Source: Gammaproteobacteria bacterium
GTDB lineage: Bacteria > Pseudomonadota > Gammaproteobacteria > SZUA-140
Reading direction: 5' to 3'
Length of the DNA stretch: 7,825 bases
Assembly (NCBI GenBank): GCA_026982145.1
Contig: JALSHQ010000399.1
Span: 1 to 7,825, forward strand
This document shows, piece after piece, positions 1 through 5,630 of the stretch. The notes under the pieces are model-generated. The model had not been told where the DNA came from and did no database searches. It was given only the letters and a program-made list of their open reading frames with translations. Every line of letters starts with the position of its first letter. Position 1 is the stretch's first letter. Made by a program: the position numbers and the translations under genes.

Positions 1-657
1 GACAGCGCGGTAAGAGCGACGCTTTCTAAAATCATCCCCGGCGAGTCACCAGACTTAGTTAAAGAGACCCCTTATAAAGGCTTTTATGAAGTGGTTTACG
101 GCTCTGATATTTTCTACCTTTCAGAAAATGGCCGTTACCTGTTTCAGGGAGACATGGTTGACCTACTAACGCAGGACAATCTTACCGAAGCACGGCGCAC
201 CCAAGGCCGCCATAAACTCATGGATACGGTTGCGCTTGATACACGCATTAGCTTTAAACCTAAAGGCGGAGTGCCCCGCCATGTGGTGGATGTTTTCACC
301 GATGTTGACTGCTTTTATTGCCAAAAACTGCATGATGAAATGGAAAGTTATCTTCAAGAAGGGATAGAGATCCGCTACCTTGCTTTTCCACGTGCCGGTG
401 TGGGCAGCCACTCGTACGAGAAAATTGTTTCCGTCTGGTGCGCCAAAGATCAGAAGGCAGAGATGACACTCGCAAAAAATAAGCAGCAGCCCAAAAAACG
501 TGAATGTGATAACCCGGTAAAAGCGCACATGGCATTGGGGCGAAAGGTGGGGGTGACGGGAACCCCCGCACTTGTTTTTACTGATGGCACGTTAATGCCT
601 GGCTACCTTCCGGCAAGTCAGCTTAGAAAAATGCTTGATGAAGCGGCGGCGAAATAA
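1..657 (+). CDS. dsbC: Thiol:disulfide interchange protein DsbC (5' end outside window)
   Basis: Periplasmic disulfide isomerase that reshuffles wrong disulfides and is kept reduced by DsbD. The frame is open from base 1, so the gene is cut by the window edge; 218 residues are visible against about 236 in E. coli, and the signal peptide and first residues are missing. A GTG at 91 lies inside the N-terminal dimerisation domain and is not a real start. Visible residues 1 to about 60 form that domain; the thioredoxin-like domain follows. The active site is C104-F-Y-C107 (bases 310-321). The second cysteine pair is C147 and C169, with the same 22-residue spacing as E. coli C141/C163. The cis-proline is P189 in VTGTP, and a PGYLP segment sits near the C terminus, as in DsbC. 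The Phe inside CxxC is unusual, since Gly is typical. The stop overlaps the next gene by one base. Identification is secure; DsbG is less likely because of the second cysteine pair and the close match around WCAKD. Confidence 0.95.
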   Translation, partial: DSAVRATLSKIIPGESPDLVKETPYKGFYEVVYGSDIFYLSENGRYLFQGDMVDLLTQDNLTEARRTQGRHKLMDTVALDTRISFKPKGGVPRHVVDVFTDVDCFYCQKLHDEMESYLQEGIEIRYLAFPRAGVGSHSYEKIVSVWCAKDQKAEMTLAKNKQQPKKRECDNPVKAHMALGRKVGVTGTPALVFTDGTLMPGYLPASQLRKMLDEAAAK

Positions 658-1058
658 TGGTTGATGGCAGTGGCTCAATATTAAAAAACATTCACGTTTT
701 AACCGCGATCGTTAGCTTTACGCTCTTTTTTATCCGCGGCATGTGGGTGATGAAAGGCTCCGTGATGATGCAGCAGAAGTGGGTTAAAATTGTCCCGCAC
801 ATTAATGACACCGTGCTACTGGGAACGGCCATCGCACTCACCATCTCGATTGGGCAATACCCTTTTGTAGACGCTTGGCTCACCGTAAAGCTTCTCGCGC
901 TCGTGGCTTATATCTGCTTGGGCATCGAGGCACTTCGTCTTGCTAAAAGCGATATCGGTCGTGCGGCAGCATGGCTTGCGGCGCTGGTCGTATTTCTTTT
1001 TATAGTCTCAGTGGCACTTACAAAAGAACCGTTTGGTTTCTTATTATTCCTTAAGTGA
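657..1058 (+). CDS. SirB2-family inner membrane protein
   Basis: Small 133-residue integral membrane protein. Four hydrophobic segments are visible at about residues 9-27, 51-67, 75-96 and 102-120. The pattern fits the SirB (SirB2) family: an N-terminal 'K-N-I-H-V' helix start, Arg27 after helix 1, a PHIND motif before helix 2, and WLTVKLLAL followed by YICLG in helix 3. The length is typical. The family name comes from a Salmonella invasion-gene regulator locus; its biochemical role is not established, and nothing here points to virulence. The ATG at 657 overlaps the dsbC stop (TAATG) and has no clear Shine-Dalgarno sequence, which suggests translational coupling to dsbC and one transcript. 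The C terminus ends 15 bases before the stop of the convergent gene. Confidence 0.85.
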   Translation: MVDGSGSILKNIHVLTAIVSFTLFFIRGMWVMKGSVMMQQKWVKIVPHINDTVLLGTAIALTISIGQYPFVDAWLTVKLLALVAYICLGIEALRLAKSDIGRAAAWLAALVVFLFIVSVALTKEPFGFLLFLK

Positions 1059-1061
1059 ACA

Positions 1062-1086
1062 AACTCATGGGCACTACCCATGGGTT
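1062..1086. terminator. Hairpin between convergent genes, possible bidirectional terminator
   Basis: A 10-bp stem (1062-1071 with 1077-1086, one G-T wobble) closes a 5-base loop, CACTA. The TAG stop of the - strand gene (1074-1076) lies in the loop, and the + strand stop is 3 bases before the stem. There is no clean T-tract: the + side runs GTTGAGG, and the - side has a short T-rich stretch, TGTTCACTT. It may act as a weak or Rho-assisted terminator or as a 3'-end stabiliser for both transcripts. Confidence 0.45.
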
Positions 1087-1901
1087 GTTGAGGTTGCCAG
1101 CTCAGTAGTCAGCGCAGTTGCCGGGCTATTCTCAGTTTGTCCAAGAAATATATTGCGATAGCTGACGAAGACAAATACGGGCAGCAGTGGGAACAGTATA
1201 AAGGCGAGTATGTTGGCTGCAGCCATCGTCCCCAGTAGTAAAATAGCCCACAAAACAAGCGCAGTACACATCGGCTGGAAATTGATGATGATGGCGCGAT
1301 GGCTCAGCGCTTTAGCTTCCGCATAAGGGAGTTCATGAAAGAGCATCAGTGGGATACAGAAAAGTGTCCGCAGTAAAAACATCGCTAGCAGCATAAAGTA
1401 GAGCATGGTGGCCAGCAATTTCAACATAAAAAATAGCGGCGCCTCTTGTTCAAACAGGATGCGATCGACAACGCTGATGGCGGCGCTTAGCAAATCCCGA
1501 TCAACGTTCATTGAGAGGCTGACCAACCAAAAACCTGATCCCACCAGAAACGCCATGATGGTCATCTTTAGAAAAGATTTCTGCTCCGGTAGTAGTGCCT
1601 GCGCCCGTTCACTGAGCGTGATTTTTCGTGAGTGGTCGGATGCAAAGGCGAGCAGCAGCAGGTCGCTGAAAAAAAAGTGCAGGACGAAGGCCACGAAAAG
1701 CAGAAACAGCGGTAGCAGTAGCAGCGGTGGGAGTTGCTCAGCAAGGGTTGCAGAGGCACGAATAGTGAAAAAGAGGATGATAAAAAAGGTGGCGACTGAG
1801 GTGAGGAAAAGTGGTGCGCGGCGGGTGATCAGAGAAAATGACTCTTTAAACCATAGTGGGATCTCTTTGATACCGACTCTTTGGGGTTCTAGTGTCTTCA
1901 T
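1074..1901 (-). CDS. Polytopic inner membrane protein, possibly BPSS1780-like
   Basis: Function not recognised. The protein has 275 residues and is very hydrophobic, with membrane segments at about 29-48, 56-88 (possibly two), 111-130, 155-188 (probably two) and 212-247 (probably two), so roughly six to eight in all. The soluble N terminus carries a PLWFKESFSLITRRAP segment just before the first helix, and SYRNIFLG follows the last. This arrangement (amphipathic W..E.F.L..R.P start, YR.IF end) resembles the uncharacterised BPSS1780-type membrane proteins, but I hold that only tentatively. The C-terminal tail is Ser/Thr/Ala-rich and short. The ATG at 1901 is supported by AAGG about 10 bases upstream. 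A strong promoter lies about 70-100 bases upstream, so the gene can be expressed apart from the redox operon that precedes it on the same strand. Nothing shows that the two work together. Confidence 0.7.
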   Translation of the reverse strand: MKTLEPQRVGIKEIPLWFKESFSLITRRAPLFLTSVATFFIILFFTIRASATLAEQLPPLLLLPLFLLFVAFVLHFFFSDLLLLAFASDHSRKITLSERAQALLPEQKSFLKMTIMAFLVGSGFWLVSLSMNVDRDLLSAAISVVDRILFEQEAPLFFMLKLLATMLYFMLLAMFLLRTLFCIPLMLFHELPYAEAKALSHRAIIINFQPMCTALVLWAILLLGTMAAANILAFILFPLLPVFVFVSYRNIFLGQTENSPATALTTELATSTTHG

Positions 1902-1973
1902 GGCCGCACCGCCTTCTGCTCTGTTTTAAATAAAAAACTGATTAGTAGTCTCTGACACAAGCTTGAGAAAAGT

Positions 1974-2002
1974 AGTATAGGTTTTGTGGTTTTTCGGGTC
2001 AA
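1974..2002 (-). promoter_or_regulatory. Near-consensus sigma-70 promoter for the membrane protein gene
   Basis: Read on the - strand, TTGACC (1997-2002) and TATACT (1974-1979) are separated by exactly 17 bases, each matching the consensus at five of six positions. Transcription would begin near 1967, giving a leader of about 65 bases before the ATG at 1901. The site is about 80 bases beyond the stop of the NuoF-like gene. Confidence 0.75.
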
Positions 2003-2079
2003 CAGAGAGCGAAATTTAATCACGAGTGGCTGCCTGCCGGTGGCGTCACTGTTATGCAGTATGCGCTAACCAAGCATAT

Positions 2080-3336
2080 TCAACGCTGTTCTAGATTGTC
2101 TTGAAATTCGTGGCTGAAGTGGCTCAGTGCACTTTTCAATACGGTGACGGCGCCATCGATGAGGTGGCAGCGGCCACTGCCGGGCAGCATTTCGCTAAGG
2201 CTGCTCAGCAGCTTAAAATCATCAATAGTGCCGCAGCCGGAGGCGATCATTTTTGTTAGCCGTGCCATCTCTCGCGTGCCACTGGTGCAAGGTGGGCACT
2301 GCCCACATGAAGCGTTGGCGAAAAAATCGAGGTATTTTGCAACGTGAGGGGTGATGGGGTTGCCTTCAGCCACCACAATCATTGCCCCTGTACCCAGTGC
2401 TGCGTGGTGTTGTTTCAAGGTATCAAAATCGAGCGCGATATCTAACTCATCGCGGGTTAAAATTGAGTTGGAGGGGCCGCCAGTAAACACGGCTTTGAGC
2501 TGGCGTTCGTCAGTAATGCCGCCGGCGTGTTGAAATATAAGTGATTGCAGCGGGGTGCCCATCGGCAGTTCATACGCGCCGGCAGCGGCAACATCACCAC
2601 TGACGCAGTAGATTTTAGTGCCACTGCATGTGCCGTTACCCAACCCCTGAAACCACGCCGCACCTTGGTGAATAATATGCGGGACATTAGCCAAGGTTTC
2701 AATGTTATTGACGAGCGTGGGTCTGCCGTGGAGGCCGCTAACGGCAGGGTAGGGGGGCTTGCCGCGAGGGAAGGGGAAGTGCCCTTCGACCGCCTCAATC
2801 GCCGCACTCTCTTCTCCAGCAATATAATGGCCGGGCGAGGCCGTGACCTCCAGTGTGAGCTCAGTGCCGAGTTGTTGGGAGAGCTGCTGGAGATAGTCAC
2901 ACTGCTGCCACTGTGCCACCGCGGCTGCAACTGTTTCAGTGGCACGTTTCAGATGAGGGTTAATATAAAACACAATGTGGTTGATGGCGGTGGCGAGCGC
3001 TGCAATTAACGCCCCTTCGATCACTTGATGTGGTGACTCTTCAAGCAGGAGCCTATCTTTAAAGGTGCCCGGTTCATCTTCATTTCCGTTGCAGATTAAA
3101 TATCGATGACCGCCCGCGGGTTGTGCCGCGACCATTGCCCATTTGCGGTAGGTGGGGAAGCCGCTGCCGCCTAGCCCCCGCAGCCCCGCCGCTTTGATGG
3201 TGGGGATGAGCGCGGCAGGGTCGCGCAGTGCCGCTTCTAGCCCTTTGCCACCATTGCCTCGCAACCACTCATCAAGTGAACCGCAGCGGTTGGCCGGGTG
3301 ACGCAATAAGGTGTTGAGGGGTGGGGTAGGCATCAC
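2080..3336 (-). CDS. NuoF-like NADH-oxidising subunit (FMN and [4Fe-4S]) of a fumarate reductase-like complex
   Basis: Homologue of the 51-kDa (NuoF) subunit of complex I and of the diaphorase subunits of soluble dehydrogenases; 418 residues against about 445 for E. coli NuoF. In order, it has the Gly-rich GLGGSGFPT stretch (54-62) for FMN/NADH, a NGNEDEPGTFKDR segment (83-95) matching the NuoF NADESEPG region, YIAGEES (171-177), and GLHGRPTLVNNIETLANVP (201-219). The C-terminal N3-type [4Fe-4S] site has C344, C347, C350 and C390. It has no fused NuoE-like thioredoxin/[2Fe-2S] domain and no nuoE or nuoG neighbour, so it is not complex I. GTG (3336) and ATG (3333) are adjacent; GTG gives a 4-base overlap with the upstream stop and ATG a 1-base overlap. 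Neither has a clear ribosome site, so coupling to the flavoprotein gene is likely. The inferred role is to take a hydride from NADH and feed single electrons to the FrdB-like protein. Confidence 0.9.
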   Translation of the reverse strand: MMPTPPLNTLLRHPANRCGSLDEWLRGNGGKGLEAALRDPAALIPTIKAAGLRGLGGSGFPTYRKWAMVAAQPAGGHRYLICNGNEDEPGTFKDRLLLEESPHQVIEGALIAALATAINHIVFYINPHLKRATETVAAAVAQWQQCDYLQQLSQQLGTELTLEVTASPGHYIAGEESAAIEAVEGHFPFPRGKPPYPAVSGLHGRPTLVNNIETLANVPHIIHQGAAWFQGLGNGTCSGTKIYCVSGDVAAAGAYELPMGTPLQSLIFQHAGGITDERQLKAVFTGGPSNSILTRDELDIALDFDTLKQHHAALGTGAMIVVAEGNPITPHVAKYLDFFANASCGQCPPCTSGTREMARLTKMIASGCGTIDDFKLLSSLSEMLPGSGRCHLIDGAVTVLKSALSHFSHEFQDNLEQR

Positions 3337-4922
3337 GCTAACTTGCGGCTAAAGCGGGCGTAGTGGGGAAAGAGCAGTGGCCCAGTGATTGCGTTCGTAA
3401 TGTGGCTACTTTTGATCGCTTGATGGAAGCTTTGCAAGTGATTCAGTGTGAGCGGGTGGTGTGCTGGGCGAGGGCGCGCCGCCGCTGCGATGCCAGCGCG
3501 TCGGCCGAAGCTGATGATCTCCAACAGTGCATTGCCCATGATACGGTTTTTACCGTGAATTCCCCCGCTCACTTCACCCGCACAGTAGAGTCCGGACACG
3601 GTGGTTTCAGTGGCAGTGTTGATGACGACACCGCCATTTTGATAATGAAGTGTGGGGCAGATCAGTAACGGTGAGCGGTCAGGGTCGATTCCCGCTTTTT
3701 CGCACAGGGCGATAAATTTGGGGAACTGCGCCGCCAGCATCCCCGCGTGCTGCTGTGCCAGTACTGGCGTGTCGAGCCACACCCCTTGTCGGCCACTGGC
3801 TAGCCGAATGCCTCGCCCTTCACGGCACTCTCGGATGATGGCGGCAGAGACCACATCTCGCGGGGCGAGTTCGTCGATAAAACGCTCCCCAGCGCTATTG
3901 ACCAGCTGCGCACCGCCCCCCCGAATTCCCTCGGTGATCAACGTGCCCGCTAGAGTGTGTGGCCATGCAAGCCCGGTGGGATGGTATTGAAATGAATCGA
4001 GCCCCTGAAGCTTTGCCCCCAGTCGATAGGCGAGTACCAAGCCGTCACCAGTCGCGCCAACGTGGTTGGAGGTGGGAAAGCCGTTGAGGTGCATTCGCCC
4101 CAGCCCACCACTGGCAAGAATGACCGCATTGGCTCTGATGGCGATGTGGCGCTCAGTTTCGATGGCATAGAGCAGCGCACCGCTGCAGTGGCCATCACTA
4201 TTGGAGAGCAGTTCAACCGCTGGGCTATAGTCGCAGCTTTTAATGCGGGGGTGTTGAAAGACCGCTTCGCGCAGCACGCGCATCATCTCAAGGCCGGTGT
4301 AATCCCGGTAGTGAAGCACACGGTCAGCGGAGGTGCCGCCAGCGCGGCGGGTGGCAAGATCCCCCTGTTGATTGCGGTCAAACTGCATCCCCTGTTGCAT
4401 CAACCACTGGATCACTTCCGGGCCATCTTGCACCATCTGCGCCACTAATTGCCTGTTTCCACAGTCGTGGCCTGCACGTAGGGTCTCCTCAAAGTGAGCC
4501 TGCGGAGTGTCGCCCGGTTCAACCGATGCCTGAATGCCCCCTTCGGCCATGATGGTGTTGCTATCGCCCATCCGCAGCTTGGTGGCGATTAAAACATTCG
4601 CACCATGCTCAGCTGCGAGCAGTGCAGCGGCGCAGCCTGCACCGCCTGCGCCGATCACCAATACATCGGTTTCGAGCTGATCAGCGTTGCTGAGCATTGC
4701 CGCGTTGGTGGGGGATTCCGATTGCAGCAACTCGGCGAGCTGTGGGTGGCAGGGGGTGTTACGGTTGATGCCCACTTTGAGCGGCACCCGGCTGTTACTG
4801 GCGTAATCTGGGTGAAAGTCGTGCAGCAGTTTGGTATGTGTGTCGCTTGAGGGGCGTAGGGGGCGGTTGAGATCGATGCGATATGCACGTCGCGCCTGCT
4901 CAAGTGGAGTGCCGTTATCCAT
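3333..4922 (-). CDS. Fumarate reductase/succinate dehydrogenase-type FAD flavoprotein, predicted soluble fumarate reductase
   Basis: Member of the FrdA/SdhA/NadB superfamily, 529 residues. The FAD Rossmann motif GAGGAG is at 91-96. Residues matching the dicarboxylate site are all present: H314 (QYHP), T330-E331, R355 (LAPRD, the catalytic proton-transfer Arg), H426 (PTLHYQNGG) and R460 (GKNR). The position of the FAD-linking His of FrdA/SdhA (SHT) is N122 (SNT), so FAD should be non-covalent. The Glu that contacts the aspartate amino group in NadB aligns with A194, which argues against aspartate oxidase. About 85 residues precede the Rossmann fold, including HDFHPDY and PLKVG; only about 50 follow R460 and its helix, so the usual C-terminal helical domain is missing. 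The start at 4922 lies 5 bases after the FrdB-like gene; an ATG at 4697 (M76) is a less likely alternative. The stop overlaps the NuoF-like gene. Fumarate as substrate is inferred from residues. Confidence 0.88.
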   Translation of the reverse strand: MDNGTPLEQARRAYRIDLNRPLRPSSDTHTKLLHDFHPDYASNSRVPLKVGINRNTPCHPQLAELLQSESPTNAAMLSNADQLETDVLVIGAGGAGCAAALLAAEHGANVLIATKLRMGDSNTIMAEGGIQASVEPGDTPQAHFEETLRAGHDCGNRQLVAQMVQDGPEVIQWLMQQGMQFDRNQQGDLATRRAGGTSADRVLHYRDYTGLEMMRVLREAVFQHPRIKSCDYSPAVELLSNSDGHCSGALLYAIETERHIAIRANAVILASGGLGRMHLNGFPTSNHVGATGDGLVLAYRLGAKLQGLDSFQYHPTGLAWPHTLAGTLITEGIRGGGAQLVNSAGERFIDELAPRDVVSAAIIRECREGRGIRLASGRQGVWLDTPVLAQQHAGMLAAQFPKFIALCEKAGIDPDRSPLLICPTLHYQNGGVVINTATETTVSGLYCAGEVSGGIHGKNRIMGNALLEIISFGRRAGIAAAARPRPAHHPLTLNHLQSFHQAIKSSHITNAITGPLLFPHYARFSRKLA

Positions 4923-4927
4923 GTTGT

Positions 4928-5566
4928 TTAATATTTTATTTTCAACTCACCACGTTGCAGCGTTTGCAATCGGGTGGCTAAGTTACCGGGCAGCGGCTGG
5001 TGAGCGGCCGTGGTGCGGCGGGCAAAGAGCGCCACATAATTGGGGGCGATATTTTCGGGGCAGCTGGTGGTGCAGAGGTCACACATGACGCAGTTGATAA
5101 AGAGTTCGCCCGCTGCGCTGAGTGCCCCCTCATTGGCTAGTGTCACCCCCTTTTCAACATCAATCCCCTTCGGGCAGGCGACTGTGCAGCCGTGGCAGTG
5201 GCGGCAGTGCGCCACTTCGGGGAAATGTTCGCGCAATTGTTGCAGCGGTGGGATCGATGACTGAAGCGAATAGCAACGCGCTTGTGCGCTAGGTGCCAAT
5301 CGTTCAAGGTGTTGCGGGAAGAGCACCTGCATGCCTGGTTTAACCTCACTCTGGCACGCGAGTGCCATCTCGACCGTAGCTTGGCCGCGCTGTTTTACCA
5401 TGATGCGACATGAGCCACAGACCCCCTCTAGGCAGCTGGCTCGCTTAAATGCAGGGTGCCCCGCTTTCCAGAGTGCCTGTATCAATGAGTGGCTGGGTAG
5501 AACAGAAAGCCGGGTGCCGTTGACAGTGATCTCGATGTCGCGCTTGGTGGTTGCAGTATTGCTCAT
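4928..5566 (-). CDS. FrdB/SdhB-like iron-sulfur protein with [2Fe-2S] and two 4Cys Fe-S motifs
   Basis: Electron-transfer subunit, 212 residues (E. coli FrdB is 244). The N-terminal ferredoxin domain binds [2Fe-2S] through C45, C50, C53 and C71 (SCLEGVCGSC, then LAC). The C-terminal domain has C121, C124, C127, C131 (CRHCHGCTVACP) and C159, C162, C165, C169 (CVMCDLCTTSCP). In quinone-linked FrdB and SdhB the second motif lacks its second Cys and carries [3Fe-4S]; here C162 fills that place, so a second [4Fe-4S] is predicted. There is no Cys-rich CCG domain as in the TfrB or HdrB type. The ATG at 5566 lacks a clear Shine-Dalgarno sequence. It is the first gene of the redox module, 64 bases after nadB and 5 bases before the flavoprotein. 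The inferred role is a wire between the NuoF-like protein and the flavoprotein. No anchor subunit gene follows, so it is expected in the cytoplasm. Confidence 0.92.
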   Translation of the reverse strand: MSNTATTKRDIEITVNGTRLSVLPSHSLIQALWKAGHPAFKRASCLEGVCGSCRIMVKQRGQATVEMALACQSEVKPGMQVLFPQHLERLAPSAQARCYSLQSSIPPLQQLREHFPEVAHCRHCHGCTVACPKGIDVEKGVTLANEGALSAAGELFINCVMCDLCTTSCPENIAPNYVALFARRTTAAHQPLPGNLATRLQTLQRGELKIKY

Positions 5567-5595
5567 CAGACAGCAGGCTATTGGAGAAAAAGAGT

Positions 5596-5604
5596 AGTAT
5601 ATCA
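5596..5604 (-). promoter_or_regulatory. Possible extended -10 promoter inside the operon
   Basis: In the 64-base nadB to frdB-like gap, the - strand reads TGATATACT, an extended -10 (TG-n-TATACT). No good -35 stands 16-18 bases upstream. A start near 5589 would leave a leader of about 23 bases before the ATG at 5566. This could let the three-gene redox module be transcribed without nadB. Confidence 0.4.
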
Positions 5605-5630
5605 GCTCTTGCTGTGTGGGTGATGTCGCC

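Noticed and set aside
91..93. GTG start for dsbC
   Set aside because: The frame is open to base 1 with DsbC-like sequence (LSKIIPG) upstream, so the gene continues off the window.
1405..1929. Long + strand open frame opposite the membrane protein gene
   Set aside because: It is the antisense shadow of a clear membrane protein gene, rich in Ser/Arg/Lys as expected from the reverse complement, with no recognisable domain.
2003..2079. Terminator after the NuoF-like gene
   Set aside because: Only stems of about 4 bp can be drawn and there is no T-tract; not enough to call.
2457..2945. - strand alternative frame of 162 codons within the NuoF-like gene
   Set aside because: Overlaps the NuoF-like frame on the same strand and shows no domain or plausible start signal.
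2545..3009. + strand open frame inside the NuoF-like gene
   Set aside because: Antisense shadow in GC-rich DNA. The - strand frame has unmistakable NuoF motifs across the same bases.
2080..3336. Part of a complex I (nuo) operon
   Set aside because: No nuoE, nuoG or membrane subunit gene is next to it, and its partners are FrdA/FrdB-like.
3333..4922. Flavoprotein as a second L-aspartate oxidase
   Set aside because: The NadB Glu in KEGGHSHRR is replaced by Ala194, the HSHRR signature is absent, the C-terminal domain is missing, and the neighbours encode Fe-S and NADH subunits that NadB does not need.
4928..5566. Thiol:fumarate reductase (TfrB) or heterodisulfide reductase type subunit
   Set aside because: The protein ends soon after the second Fe-S motif and has no CCG domain.
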